Assembly (NCBI GenBank): GCA_038207625.1
Contig: JBBQZO010000008.1
Span: forward strand, 1-64,000
Source: JBBQZO01 sp038207625
Lineage (GTDB): Bacteria; Pseudomonadota; Gammaproteobacteria; Burkholderiales; Burkholderiaceae_D
Length of the DNA: 64,000 nt
Reading direction: 5' to 3'
Positions 43,591 through 52,851 of the stretch are shown one piece after another (positions within the stretch are counted from its first letter, which is position 1; each line of letters starts with the position of its first letter). The position numbers and the translations under genes were made by a program. The notes under the pieces were generated by a model that saw only the letters and a program-made list of their open reading frames with translations, had not been told where the DNA came from and made no database searches.

Positions 43591-44091
43591 ATGACGACAG
43601 CAATCAGCACGATCTCAAGCGGCAGCACCCAAGCAACACAATTCGATCCGGCAAAGGGCGCCGCGCGCATTGCCGCGAAAGTGTTCGGCGACCTGGACAC
43701 GAACAAGGACGGCAAGCTCACCAAGGACGAATTCGTGAGCGGCCTGCAATCGAAAGGCGTGTCAGCCGACGATGCCACCAAGCAATTTAATGCGATCGAC
43801 AAGAACAAGTCCGGATCGATCACCCAGTCGGATCTGGAAACAGCGATCAAGAGCGGCAGTTTTGGGCCGCCGCGCCCTCCGGGTGGTGCTGGCGGCCCCG
43901 GCGGTGCTGGTGGCCCGGGTGGTGCGAAGGGTGGGGAGGCAAGCAGCGCTAGCAAAACATACGCAGCAGCAGACAGCAACCAGGACGGGAAAGTCTCTGC
44001 GCAGGAACAGCTGATCTATGATCTTTCCCAACAATCTAAAAAGGCTTCCGACAGCAGCAAGATCGGCACGAATATTGACAAGTTGGTCTGA
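43591..44091 (+). CDS. EF-hand calcium-binding protein
   Basis: The 166-residue protein has three EF-hand loops: DTNKDGKLTKDE (36-47), DKNKSGSITQSD (70-81, with Asp in place of the last Glu) and DSNQDGKVSAQE (128-139). Between loops two and three is a Gly/Pro linker (PPRPPGGAGGPGGAGGPGG). There is no signal peptide, so a cytosolic calcium sensor or buffer is likely. AGGAG-like sequence is weak before the ATG. Such proteins are frequent in Massilia-like genomes; targets are unknown. Confidence 0.85.
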   Translation: MTTAISTISSGSTQATQFDPAKGAARIAAKVFGDLDTNKDGKLTKDEFVSGLQSKGVSADDATKQFNAIDKNKSGSITQSDLETAIKSGSFGPPRPPGGAGGPGGAGGPGGAKGGEASSASKTYAAADSNQDGKVSAQEQLIYDLSQQSKKASDSSKIGTNIDKLV

Positions 44092-44257
44092 CAGCATGCC
44101 TTGGCAAGCGCCCAGGGAGTGCAGAACAGGCCATCGATTTCTACCTGATCATGCGGCTGCGAAGAAGGGGAAGGGGACCGTTGCAATGGGTCTTTGGTGC
44201 GATGCAAACGGACGCAAGCTCGGAACGGTGCCGTCTCGAGCTTGCGCTGAAAACTAG

Positions 44258-45460
44258 CTAGATATCGAGCCGGATCATGACCACGCCATGCGAGGGCACG
44301 TCGGCGGAAAACGATGCCGTCGCCGCCGGCAGGTCTTTCGCCTGCCACAGGTCGCGCACCTTCAGCTTCAGCGACGCGGGCAGGTCGAGCATTTCCCAAT
44401 CGACGGTGACCGGATGGGTGCTCAGGCTGCGGTTTAACAGCACCACCGCGCGGCCCCCGCCTTTGATCGGACGCGCCCACACCTCGAAGTCGCCCTTCTT
44501 GGACACCCGTTTGGCCTGAATGCCCAGCGGATCCTGGTCGATCGCGATGACCTCTTTGTTGGTCAGGATGGCGCGCGTGTCCGGCGTCATCGTGGCCAGG
44601 TCGTTACCGGCCATCAGCGGCGCGGCCAGCGCGGCCCACAGGCTGAAATGGGCGCGGTATTCTTCCTGGCTCATCTTGCCGTTGCCCACTTCAAGCATGT
44701 CCGGATCGTTCCAGTGGCCGGGGCCCGAATAGATCTCCAGGCCCACCTGCAGGTCGAGGATGTCCATGATGCCGTGCTCGAAGCCGTGCTTGCCTTCCCA
44801 GTGATCGTAGATGTCGTCGGTGGTGCGCCACAGGTTGCCGATGGTCTGGCCCCACTGCCACGGCTTGTTCAGGCCCCATTCGCAAATGCTGAGCACGATC
44901 GGGCGGCCCGTCGCGCGCAAGGCGTCGCTGATGTTCTCGTAGGTCGCCTTGGCGTTCTGGTCGTAGGTCGAGCACCAGTCGTATTTCAGGTAGTCGACGC
45001 CCCAGTCGGCGTAGCGCTGTGCGTCCTGGTATTCATGGCCCAGGCTGCCCGGGCGCTTGCCGCAGGTGAGCGTGCCGCCGTCCGAGTAGATGCCGAACTT
45101 CAGACCCTTCGAATGGATGTAGTCGCCCAGCGCCTTCATCCCGGACGGGAAGCGCTTTTCGTCGGCGACGATGTTGCCGCTCTTGTCGCGCCCCACCTGC
45201 CAGCAGTCGTCGATGACGATGTAGTTGTAGCCGGCGTCGCGCATGCCGGTGCTGACCATCGAATCGGCCGCCTGCTTGATCAGCGCCTCGCTGACCGAGC
45301 AGCCGAACTTGTTCCAGGTGTTCCAGCCCATCGGCGGCGTCAGCGCCAGCCCGTTTTCCAGCCGGGCCGGTCGTGGGGGCGCCGCTTCGGCGTGCGCTTG
45401 TTGCATGGGCAAAATCAGGCTGAGCAGAACGGGCAGCGCAAACAGCTTAGAACGGGTCAT
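44258..45460 (-). CDS. Secreted alpha-galactosidase, glycoside hydrolase family 27
   Basis: Two adjacent ATGs (45463, 45460) follow GAGG; the second has the better spacing. The 400-residue protein has a signal peptide ending AHAEA, the GH27 opening LTPPMGWNTWNKFGC, DDCWQ, the nucleophile D161 in YLKYDWC and the acid/base region HWNDPDMLEVGNG. A C-terminal beta-domain follows. The enzyme releases terminal alpha-1,6- or 1,3-linked galactose by a retaining mechanism. The LysR gene just upstream on the same strand may regulate it. Length and motifs match secreted bacterial GH27 enzymes. Confidence 0.93.
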   Translation of the reverse strand: MTRSKLFALPVLLSLILPMQQAHAEAAPPRPARLENGLALTPPMGWNTWNKFGCSVSEALIKQAADSMVSTGMRDAGYNYIVIDDCWQVGRDKSGNIVADEKRFPSGMKALGDYIHSKGLKFGIYSDGGTLTCGKRPGSLGHEYQDAQRYADWGVDYLKYDWCSTYDQNAKATYENISDALRATGRPIVLSICEWGLNKPWQWGQTIGNLWRTTDDIYDHWEGKHGFEHGIMDILDLQVGLEIYSGPGHWNDPDMLEVGNGKMSQEEYRAHFSLWAALAAPLMAGNDLATMTPDTRAILTNKEVIAIDQDPLGIQAKRVSKKGDFEVWARPIKGGGRAVVLLNRSLSTHPVTVDWEMLDLPASLKLKVRDLWQAKDLPAATASFSADVPSHGVVMIRLDI

Positions 45461-45744
45461 CATTTCCTCATTGTCGTGATGGGTTGGGCGGGCGGCGTCG
45501 GGCCGGCGCCGCCCCAGTCGTTGCGGGGGCGAGCGCGGATGCGGCGAGCTTAGCCCAGTTGCGCGGCGCTGAAATATGCTTTCTGTGGGGTTTGCCATGC
45601 GAAATCGGAATGGCTGGTGTCGTGCGCGCTGAGGTGGTGCGGGACGGGCACAGGGTGCGCTCTTGTGTGGCAAGGGCGACGCGCGGCGCGCGTGCCCGTC
45701 CGGTGCGAAATGGATGCGGCAGGCCCGGGGACATCTGCCCCGGC

Positions 45745-46695
45745 TCAGGTGTTGCGCTGGCGCGCGGCGTGTGCGGCGCGCAGGCAATCGAGCATGGCCT
45801 GGGCGGCCGGCGAGAGCTGGTGTTGCTTGCGCGTGACGATGCCGTACACGTCGCGCGCCAGGCGCAGCTCGAACGGCAGTACCGCCAGCGCGCCGCTGGC
45901 CAGGTGGAAGCGCACCAGTTCCTCGGGCAGCGCGACGAGCAGGTCGCTGCCCATCAGCAGCGGCGGTATCAGCGTCATCGCCATCGTCTCCACGCTGTCG
46001 CTCGGCTGCGCCAGTCCGTCGGCCAGGAACAGCGCGGCCAGTCGGTCGCGCAGCACGCTGCCGGCCGGCGGCAGGATCCAGCTGGCGCCGGCCAGGTCGG
46101 CCAGCGTCAGATCTGCGCGCGCGGCCAGCGGGTGGCCGGCGCGCGCGATCACGCTGTGCGCCTCGTCGCCGATCGGTTCGAAATTGAGTTCGGCGGCGAC
46201 GCCCGCGTCGGGAATGCGTCCGATCACCAGGTCCAGCGCACCATCGCGCAGGCGCTCGATCAGCAGCGTGCTCGATTCGACCGTGACCGACACCTGCACC
46301 TGGCCCGGGCCGGCGGCGAGCAGGGTGATCGCCGCCGGCACCAGCGTCGTGGACGGCGTGAGCACGGTGCCGATCGCCACGCGCCCGCGTGCGCCCGAGA
46401 ACAGATCCATCACCTCCTGGTGGGCCGCGTCCATTTCGGCCAGTGCCGCGCCGGCGCGCCGTATCATCACCTGGCCGTACCAGGTCGGCTCGATGCCGCG
46501 CGGCAGACGCTCGAACAGCGGCACGCCAAGCGCGTGTTCGAGTTCGGCCAGCAGGCGCGAGGCGGCCGGCTGGGTCAGGCTGGCCGCGCGCGCGGCCTGC
46601 ACGATCGAACGGTGCCGGCCCAATTCGACCAGCAGCACCAGATGGCGCGTTTTCAGATGGGAGCGCACGAAGCGCTCGGAACGGGGATCGGGCAT
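45745..46695 (-). CDS. LysR-family transcriptional regulator
   Basis: The ATG at 46695 (MPDPRSERFVRSHLKTRHLV) fixes the typical LysR spacing to the helix-turn-helix AARAASLTQPAASRLLAELE. The upstream extension to 46899 is Cys/Pro-rich and rejected. The 316-residue protein carries a type-2 periplasmic-binding-like effector domain (VAIGTVLTPSTTLVPAAITL). The N-terminus resembles GbpR-like regulators, which respond to galactose-type sugars, in keeping with the adjacent alpha-galactosidase gene, but this link is inference. Divergent to the SBP gene at 46869. Confidence 0.87.
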   Translation of the reverse strand: MPDPRSERFVRSHLKTRHLVLLVELGRHRSIVQAARAASLTQPAASRLLAELEHALGVPLFERLPRGIEPTWYGQVMIRRAGAALAEMDAAHQEVMDLFSGARGRVAIGTVLTPSTTLVPAAITLLAAGPGQVQVSVTVESSTLLIERLRDGALDLVIGRIPDAGVAAELNFEPIGDEAHSVIARAGHPLAARADLTLADLAGASWILPPAGSVLRDRLAALFLADGLAQPSDSVETMAMTLIPPLLMGSDLLVALPEELVRFHLASGALAVLPFELRLARDVYGIVTRKQHQLSPAAQAMLDCLRAAHAARQRNT

Positions 46696-46868
46696 GCGCG
46701 TTCTCGGTGGCGGAGCGCCGATCATAGGGGTAGAGCAGGGCGGCGTCAATGCGCCGGCGTGGCGTGGCACACCATCGGAGCCGCAGCGCGGCGTAGTCGT
46801 CGGGCGCACAGTCGCGGTATCATAGGTATGGCCTGCGCAAACAAGCGGGCAATTGACGAGGAACGAGC

Positions 46869-47642
46869 ATGGCCAACAGTGGGCGCGGTGGACGCTCAAA
46901 CATCATCGCGGCGCGCCAACTGGGCGCGCTGTGGGTGCTATGCGCGTGCGGCTATGCCTGCGCAGCTGCCAGCGCCACTGCCGGCGCGTCGGCCCCGCTG
47001 TTGCACCTGACCACCGAAGAGCGTCCGCCCACCAGCATGCTGGTGGGCGGCGAGGTCGTCGGGATGGCCACCGATCGCATCCGGCAGATGATGGCGCGCG
47101 CCCAGGTGGCGGTCGACATTCGCATCTTCCCCTGGATGCGCGCCTACAGCATGGCGCTGAGCGACCCGAACACCTGCGTGTATGCGACCCGGCGCATGCC
47201 GGCGCGCGAGGCGAGCTTCCAATGGGTGGGGCCGGTGGCCACGTCGCAATGGGTGCTGTATGGCACGGCCAAGCGCCGGCTCACCTTGAATACGCTCGAC
47301 GACGCGCGTGCCTACACCATCGGCAGCTACCTGGGCGATTCGGTCGGCGAGCGTCTGAAGGCGGACCATTTCAAGGTCGACATGGTGGGCGACGACGCGC
47401 TCAACGCGAACAAGCTGCTGCTGGACCGGATCGACCTGTGGGTGGGCACGCCGTCGCTGAGCGTGAACAACTGGGGCGGGCGCATCGTCCCCGTGCTCAC
47501 TTTCAACAAGGTCGAGCTCTATCTGGCCTGCAACCGGGGCGTGCCCAGCGCATTGATCGCGCGCCTGAACGCGACGCTCGAGCAGATGCGGCGCGACGGC
47601 AGCACCAAAGCCATCGACAAGAAATACGGCGGCGCACCGTAA
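46869..47642 (+). CDS. Periplasmic solute-binding family 3 protein
   Basis: The 257-residue protein has a long signal region (ARQLGALWVLCACGYACAAA) and the SBP_bac_3 fold hints: LHLTTEERPPTSML, GMATDRIRQMMARAQV, FPWMRAYSMAL, CVYATRRMPARE and ends STKAIDKKYGGAP. FPWxRA is typical of a subgroup found as orphan genes without ABC transporter partners in Oxalobacteraceae. No permease is present, so a role as enzyme-like sensor or independent binding protein is possible. A second, related gene is at 63214-63948. Confidence 0.8.
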   Translation: MANSGRGGRSNIIAARQLGALWVLCACGYACAAASATAGASAPLLHLTTEERPPTSMLVGGEVVGMATDRIRQMMARAQVAVDIRIFPWMRAYSMALSDPNTCVYATRRMPAREASFQWVGPVATSQWVLYGTAKRRLTLNTLDDARAYTIGSYLGDSVGERLKADHFKVDMVGDDALNANKLLLDRIDLWVGTPSLSVNNWGGRIVPVLTFNKVELYLACNRGVPSALIARLNATLEQMRRDGSTKAIDKKYGGAP

Positions 47643-47866
47643 GCGCGCCAAGCGTGCCGGGGGCGCGCACCGATCTGTGCGATAGTGGCTGCAACGTTGC
47701 TCATCGAACCAAGGCGCAAGCAGGGTTTGCGGGCGCCGTCGGCGGGGTGGTTTTCCGCATCGGGCACTTGGCTCCTCAACACGCGGGGCCGGGCCGCAGC
47801 ATCTGACAGCGCGCGCAACACGGCTGGGTTGGTCTTCATGCGCCATTCAACACCAAAGGAATTTCA

Positions 47867-48481
47867 ATGCAAATACGTGCATGCAGACTGTTTGCGGCTA
47901 TCGGTTTCACACTGATGCTGCTGGCTTCGACGGCCGGTGCCACCGAGCATCCGCAAGTGGAAGTGACTTACATCGGCGCGGTCATCGACGGCGCCATCAT
48001 TGTCAACGAGGCGCGCCAGTCCGACGGCCAGGAGTATCCGCACGAGCTCGGGTTCGGCAACGGCGCCAGTTCGTTCAATCATGTGGACATCGCCGACACG
48101 GCGCGCCACGACGGGCAGCTGCCCGAATGGGTAGAGTTCAAGTGGCAGGAAACGAGCTATCCGGCGTTGCGGGCCGGCGCCGGTGACGCCAGCGAGCGCT
48201 ACGAGCACGCGATGCCGAAACAGCGCTTGGCCTTGCCCTACAAGACGCAGCGCGTGCAGGTGCGCGAGCGGGTGCCGCGCGAGCTGGTCAAGCAGATCAT
48301 CGACGAGCACCAGAAAATCGCCCCGTATCAAACGGCCGACACGACGCTGGCGCTGTTTTTCCTGTGGACCGAAGCGGGTATCAAGTTTCACTGGCAGCTG
48401 CGTCAAGGAAAGCTGGGCAGCATACGGGTGGTGTTGCGCGAGGGCGGCGACGCCACTGACGTGATGCGAAAAGCATTGTAA
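47867..48481 (+). CDS. Hypothetical exported protein
   Basis: The 204-residue protein starts MQIRACRLFAAIGFTLMLLA with a signal peptide ending TAGA. The mature part contains VEVTYIGAVIDGAIIVNEAR, WVEFKWQETSYPALRAG and RVPRELVKQIIDEHQ. I do not recognise the family; it faintly resembles DUF2931-like periplasmic proteins. AAGGAATTTCA lies just before the ATG. Its neighbours are unrelated, so no function is proposed. Confidence 0.72.
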   Translation: MQIRACRLFAAIGFTLMLLASTAGATEHPQVEVTYIGAVIDGAIIVNEARQSDGQEYPHELGFGNGASSFNHVDIADTARHDGQLPEWVEFKWQETSYPALRAGAGDASERYEHAMPKQRLALPYKTQRVQVRERVPRELVKQIIDEHQKIAPYQTADTTLALFFLWTEAGIKFHWQLRQGKLGSIRVVLREGGDATDVMRKAL

Positions 48482-48567
48482 AACGCTGGTCGGGAGGGGA
48501 ACACAGCGACGGCGCAGTGGCCAATGCGCGCGCCGCCGGGCGGACCCGATCGCGCCGGCGCCAATCG

Positions 48568-49209
48568 CTAGCGCGGCTGGCGGCGCCGGCGCGGCAGGCA
48601 CATTCTGATCAAATGGATCGACTGGCGCCGCTGCCAGCGTTGTACGTGATAGGCCTGCTCGGGCGGCAGGCGGCCGGCCAGCGACAGCGCCGAGTCCACC
48701 TCGACGTAGTACATGCGCGCAAAGGTCAGCAATTTGGCCTCGTCCCAGCGCGCGCCGTAGAAACGGAATACGCCGGCCCAGAAATTGGCCGCCGTCGATT
48801 CGTGCGCATCTTCCAGTTCGCGCAGGCACGGCAGCGTTTCCATCAGATTGGCCAGCAGGCGGTAGCCCCAGTCGTTGTCGGGGATCTCGGCCAGCTCGGC
48901 GTACACCTGGCGCAGCAGGCCCACCAGCGGCAGCTGCAGCGCTTCAAGGTCGGCGTAGCGCCGGTACACCGTCTGCACTTTGCTGATCCACGCGTCGGTC
49001 AGCGCGCACAAAATCGCTTCCTTGCTGCCGAAATAGCGATACAGCGAGGCGATGTCCACCCCCGCCTCGTCGGCGATGTGGTTGGTCGACAGCTCGCCGA
49101 TACCGCTGCGCTCGAGCAGCGTCAGCGTGGCGGCCAGGATGCGCTCGACCATCTGGCGCGAGCGCGCCTGGCGGGGTTCCCGGCGGTACAGCGGATTGTC
49201 TACGCGCAT
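48568..49209 (-). CDS. TetR-family transcriptional regulator
   Basis: The ATG at 49209 begins MRVDNPLYRREPRQARSRQM. The helix-turn-helix ELSTNHIADEAGVDIASLYR, then YFGSKEAILCALT, is typical of TetR. The rest is an all-helical ligand domain ending in basic CLPRRRRQPR. Target genes are unknown; the curli terminator separates it from the csg operon. 213 residues is standard length. Confidence 0.88.
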   Translation of the reverse strand: MRVDNPLYRREPRQARSRQMVERILAATLTLLERSGIGELSTNHIADEAGVDIASLYRYFGSKEAILCALTDAWISKVQTVYRRYADLEALQLPLVGLLRQVYAELAEIPDNDWGYRLLANLMETLPCLRELEDAHESTAANFWAGVFRFYGARWDEAKLLTFARMYYVEVDSALSLAGRLPPEQAYHVQRWQRRQSIHLIRMCLPRRRRQPR

Positions 49210-49364
49210 AAGGAAAAAATCAGCATCATACAACGGCGCCGCGCGTTTGATTCGGCGCCGCTATGGGTTGGCGGACCCGCGCGGCCAGCCGGGCCGAGGC
49301 GCCGTCCCAAGCAGATGCTGGCAAGAGCGCTATGCCCGACGCGCGCCATGGCGTTGTCGGGCAA

Positions 49365-49396
49365 TGTAAAACGCCGGGCTAAGCCGGCGTTTTACA
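49365..49396. terminator. Bidirectional terminator after the curli operon
   Basis: TGTAAAACGCCGG (49365-49377) pairs perfectly with CCGGCGTTTTACA (49384-49396) around GCTAAG. The arms supply a T run in both directions. It lies 60 bases past the last curli gene. Confidence 0.88.
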
Positions 49397-49458
49397 AGTC
49401 TCGCGACAGGATGGCGCTTGCATGGCGGCGCAGTTGCCGCGCCGCGCCACGCCGTCAA

Positions 49459-50340
49459 TTAACGCTGGACGACGCGCACGTGGTTTGCGAACCCGTCCTG
49501 TTGGATGGTGGTGTTGTTGGCGGTGCCGTTTTGCGTGACATAGGCAAGGTTTTGCTTGTCGAGGTCGCTGCCGCTCAAGTTCTGCCGCACGAACACCACG
49601 TTCGCCGAGCCCGTTTGATCGATGCCAATGTCGCCATAGCCAGTTTGCGCGGTGTCGGCGTAGTTGCCGGTGCCCGACTGGCTGATCACGGCGGTGCTGC
49701 CTTGGCCGGTCTGGAACGCGCGTGCGGTGTTGTTGCTGCCATCCTGAATCAGTTTGACATAGGTGTCACCCCGGGCGGACAGGAAGCTGGCCGCGCGCTG
49801 GGTCATTTCGGCATGGTTGCCGGCGCCCGATTGGGTGATCTCGCCAAAGGTGCCAAGGCTGCCGTTATCCTGCACGATCAGTGCGCTGCTGTCGGCGCCC
49901 TGCTGCGCCACGCGCGCCACGTTGGCGTTGCTGCCGCCCACCTGGCGAACCTCGATGCTCGAGCGCACCGTGTTGGACTGGGACAGTTGGGCGTCGTTGA
50001 CGTCGCCTTGCTGAGTGACGATCACGTTAGAAAAGCCCGCCTGCGTCTGGACCAGGTTGGTGTAATTGCCGTTGCCGGTCTGGTCGACGCGGGCCGAGGC
50101 GCCCACTGACTGTTGCTGAACGATGCCCCCTTCGAGCGTCTCCGTGTTACCGACCCCGTTGGCCCAACCGTTCTGGTTGACGACGACGTTCGATTGGCTG
50201 GTATCGATCTGCTGCACGTAGGTCATGTTGTGCTGCTGCTGTTGCGAGGTGAAGACAGCGTTGTTGTCGCTGGCGATGGCGGCGCTGCTGGCATAGGCGA
50301 GCGAGAGGGCGAGTGCGATGCTGCTCAGTTTGATTTTCAT
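49459..50340 (-). CDS. Major curlin-repeat subunit (CsgA-like)
   Basis: The 293-residue protein has a signal peptide (KLSSIALALSLAYASSAAIA) and then many curlin repeats with Gln/Asn at set places, for example ARVDQTGNGNYTNLVQ, GEITQSGAGNHAEMTQ, AVISQSGTGNYADTAQ and VTQNGTANNTTIQQ. It is about twice the length of E. coli CsgA (151), with roughly 12 half-repeats plus less regular stretches. It would be exported through CsgG and form amyloid fibres. It is the last gene of the csg operon, 56 bases after the CsgB-like gene, with AAGGACC before its ATG. The assignment as CsgA rather than a second nucleator rests on size and order. Confidence 0.85.
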   Translation of the reverse strand: MKIKLSSIALALSLAYASSAAIASDNNAVFTSQQQQHNMTYVQQIDTSQSNVVVNQNGWANGVGNTETLEGGIVQQQSVGASARVDQTGNGNYTNLVQTQAGFSNVIVTQQGDVNDAQLSQSNTVRSSIEVRQVGGSNANVARVAQQGADSSALIVQDNGSLGTFGEITQSGAGNHAEMTQRAASFLSARGDTYVKLIQDGSNNTARAFQTGQGSTAVISQSGTGNYADTAQTGYGDIGIDQTGSANVVFVRQNLSGSDLDKQNLAYVTQNGTANNTTIQQDGFANHVRVVQR

Positions 50341-50396
50341 GATGGTCCTTGGAGAGTGTGTATGGGGTCAAACAGCGAATGTCGATTCAGTGACCC

Positions 50397-50909
50397 CTAG
50401 TACTGAATCGTGGTGGCGGTGATGCCGTTGCCGTTCTGGACGATGGTCGCCGTGCGCCCGCGTCCGTATTGTTCGACGTGGGCCGTGTTGAGGTTGCCCA
50501 CCTGTTCGATGTGGGCGTCGTGTGCGGCGCCAAATTGCGCCACGGTGCTGAGGTTGTCGGCGCCGCTCTGGCTGACGGCGCTGCGATTTTGCTGGCCGTT
50601 TTGCACCAGGCTGAGGTTGTTGGCCAGGCCCGTCTGGGCCAGCGTGCTGCGGTTGGCCGCGCCTTGCTGACTGACTGCGGCGCGGTTGCCGCTGCCCGTC
50701 TGGGCGGCCGACGCCACTTGGTGCAGGCCGCCCTGATCGAGCGCGACATCGTTGCCGTTGCCGTCTTGCGCGATGCGGGCGGAATGGCCGCGCACGCCGA
50801 ACGGGTCGGCATTGCTCAGTTCGGGCGTGGCCAGATCGCCGGCCCAGGCGCAATGGCACAGGGCGGCCAGCGCGAGCGCGCACAGGCGATTGCAGGTGGC
50901 GCGCGTCAT
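50397..50909 (-). CDS. Curlin-repeat subunit (CsgB-like nucleator)
   Basis: The ATG at 50909 overlaps the csgG stop (ATGA) and has GGAGA eleven bases upstream. The 170-residue protein has a signal peptide (CALALAALCHCAWA) and very regular curlin repeats: IAQDGNGNDVALDQ, AQTGSGNRAAVSQ, LAQTGLANNLSLVQ and so on to IVQNGNGITATTIQY. Size and position just before the larger repeat protein fit the minor, nucleating subunit CsgB. The unbroken 11-residue half-repeats are more regular than in E. coli CsgB. Confidence 0.85.
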   Translation of the reverse strand: MTRATCNRLCALALAALCHCAWAGDLATPELSNADPFGVRGHSARIAQDGNGNDVALDQGGLHQVASAAQTGSGNRAAVSQQGAANRSTLAQTGLANNLSLVQNGQQNRSAVSQSGADNLSTVAQFGAAHDAHIEQVGNLNTAHVEQYGRGRTATIVQNGNGITATTIQY

Positions 50910-51784
50910 GATTTTTTCTCCGGATTGGCGGGCACGGTGCGGGAGCGTTTGTTCTGCATGTCCTGCTCGAGCACATAGCGCTGAACGATCGGATCGTTCC
51001 ACGCGTTTGCGTCGCGCAAGGCCCAGCTGCCTTTCTTGATGCCCTGCACGATCAGATGGGCGACGCCGGCCTCGATCGCCTCGCCCACGGCCAGTTGGGC
51101 CGGCTCGTTGCGCGTCATGCCCACTTCGAGTTCGAGCAGATCCTTGACGTTGACGAACTTGAAGACGCTCGGATTGATCTCGTAGGAATAGATGGTCTTG
51201 CTGGTCGAGATGCTGTGCAGGATCTGGCCGCTGCGGATGTCGATCGAGCGCAGGTTGATCGTCACCTGGTCGACCCGGTAGGTGGTGGCCACGCCGATGC
51301 CGAGAAAGCGCGCGCCGGCGCCGCCGGTGCGCACATTGCTCTCGTAGGCGATGATGCCGCCCTCGATCAGCACCGAGGCGGCCAGTAGCTGGGGAATTTG
51401 CACGGGCGGCGCGCCGGCCGGCTGCGCCGTCTCGAGTGCGCGCACGATCTTGCGTTCGGTGAGCAGGTTCTGCAGGTTTTCGCGCTCGACCGGGATGAAC
51501 CAGCCGGAGTCCTGCAGCGCCTTGATCAGGATCGACGACGCCCCTTGCGTGACGGCGGTGGAAAACGAGCTGTCCGGCGCCGCCTTGTACTGACCGGTCT
51601 GGTCGCGCATGCCGTACACGGCGACCGTCACCTTGCCCTTCGGTTCGGGAAAGGCGAGCAGGTCGCGCGTGGTCGGCGTGAGCGGCGCGAGCTGGGCCTC
51701 GCCGCGCACTTCGGACGGCGCGCTCGCCGCGCAGCCGCCCAGCAGCAGCACGGCACAGGCGACCGCCAGCAGGCGGCGCGTCAT
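50906..51784 (-). CDS. csgG: Curli secretion channel lipoprotein
   Basis: The 292-residue protein has a lipobox LLLGGC (Cys18), then KVTVAVYGMRDQTGQYKAAP, SSFSTAVTQGASSILIKAL, DSGWFIPVEREN and the transmembrane strand region GVATTYRVDQVTINLRSIDI. CsgG forms a nonameric outer-membrane pore for curli subunits. Start overlaps the csgF stop and stop overlaps the csgB-like start. Confidence 0.96.
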   Translation of the reverse strand: MTRRLLAVACAVLLLGGCAASAPSEVRGEAQLAPLTPTTRDLLAFPEPKGKVTVAVYGMRDQTGQYKAAPDSSFSTAVTQGASSILIKALQDSGWFIPVERENLQNLLTERKIVRALETAQPAGAPPVQIPQLLAASVLIEGGIIAYESNVRTGGAGARFLGIGVATTYRVDQVTINLRSIDIRSGQILHSISTSKTIYSYEINPSVFKFVNVKDLLELEVGMTRNEPAQLAVGEAIEAGVAHLIVQGIKKGSWALRDANAWNDPIVQRYVLEQDMQNKRSRTVPANPEKKS

Positions 51785-52200
51785 TGCTGCACCGAGAACG
51801 TGGTGGCCGCGCCGCTGACTTTGTCGGTGGTGGTCACCTTCAGCGCGCCGCCGCCCAGGTCGATGATGTTGATGGTGAAGTTGGCCGTGGACAGCGTGCC
51901 GGGGGTGAGCTTGCCGTCGGCGCCGATCAGGCGCGAACTGGCCGCCGACGACAGCTGGCCGACCACGGTGCGTTCAAGCGTCTGGTTGAACTGGTCCAGC
52001 GGCGTCTGGTTCAGCAGCGATGAGGTGGGGCTGGTGGCCGTGTGTTTGTTGGTGCTGGCGGCGCTCGCCATCAAGCCCGACGCGTTGCCGGGGTTGCCGC
52101 CGAACGAAGGGTTGTTGGGCTGATACACCAGATCGGTGGCATGCGCCTGGCACAGCGCGAGCGCGCAGCTCAGCGCGGCATACAGAGAGACTTTGTTCAT
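51781..52200 (-). CDS. csgF: Curli assembly protein CsgF
   Basis: The ATG at 52200 follows GGAACGACG. The 139-residue protein has a signal peptide ending CQAHATDL and the CsgF signature LVYQPNNPSFGGNPGNASGL, which inserts into the CsgG pore, followed by LDQFNQTLERTVVGQLSSAA. CsgF couples secretion with nucleation at the cell surface. ATGA overlap with csgG. Confidence 0.95.
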   Translation of the reverse strand: MNKVSLYAALSCALALCQAHATDLVYQPNNPSFGGNPGNASGLMASAASTNKHTATSPTSSLLNQTPLDQFNQTLERTVVGQLSSAASSRLIGADGKLTPGTLSTANFTINIIDLGGGALKVTTTDKVSGAATTFSVQQ

Positions 52201-52223
52201 CGTCGTTCCAGTAGTAAATGGTG

Positions 52224-52742
52224 TCAAAATTCGTCGATCGCGAGATCGTTGTCGTTGTTGAGCTGGCGCTGTGCGTCGGCCTGCTGTACGGCCCGATAGC
52301 TCAGATCGGCGGCGTCTTCGCCGATCTGCCGGATCAGCGCGCGCGCCGGCGGCAGGAAAGTGCGATACACCGGACGCTGCGCGTATTCGATCCAGATTTC
52401 GCTGCCCTTGCGCGCGGACGGACGCTCATGCACGGCCAGCGCATAGCGCTCGCTGCCGTCCAGGTCGCGCCAGGCGCCGACAAAATACTTGTAAAAATCC
52501 TGACCGGCCACGGTGATCACCTGGTTGGCGATCACGCCGCCGTCGGTATCGCTGCGCACCGGCCGGCCGAGCATTTCGAGCACCTCGGCTGGCGTGGGCG
52601 CGGGCCGCCCAGGCGTGGCTGCGTGCGCGTCGGGCGTCTGCGCCAGGGTGCGAGTGCACAGCAGCAGCGTCACAGCGAGCACGCCACACCAGCTCGGCGC
52701 CAGTCGCTTGGGCGGTGCAAATGGGCTGGTAGGGATCGACAT
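52224..52742 (-). CDS. csgE: Curli specificity factor CsgE
   Basis: The 172-residue protein has an N-terminal signal-like segment (SWCGVLAVTLLLCTRTLAQ) and the CsgE core: VIANQVITVAGQDFYKYFVG, AWRDLDGSERYALAVHERP, SARKGSEIWIEYAQRPVYRT. CsgE caps the periplasmic side of CsgG and selects subunits. It is the first gene of the operon; csgF starts 24 bases later. Confidence 0.93.
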   Translation of the reverse strand: MSIPTSPFAPPKRLAPSWCGVLAVTLLLCTRTLAQTPDAHAATPGRPAPTPAEVLEMLGRPVRSDTDGGVIANQVITVAGQDFYKYFVGAWRDLDGSERYALAVHERPSARKGSEIWIEYAQRPVYRTFLPPARALIRQIGEDAADLSYRAVQQADAQRQLNNDNDLAIDEF

Positions 52743-52851
52743 GGTCAGGTTCTTTTTGAGTAAGGGCGCCAGCGCTGAATTCGATTTCGCTTGAGTGACA
52801 AGTTATCGTTTTTTTATTTTTCCCACCACATACGAAAGTATAGAAAGAACA

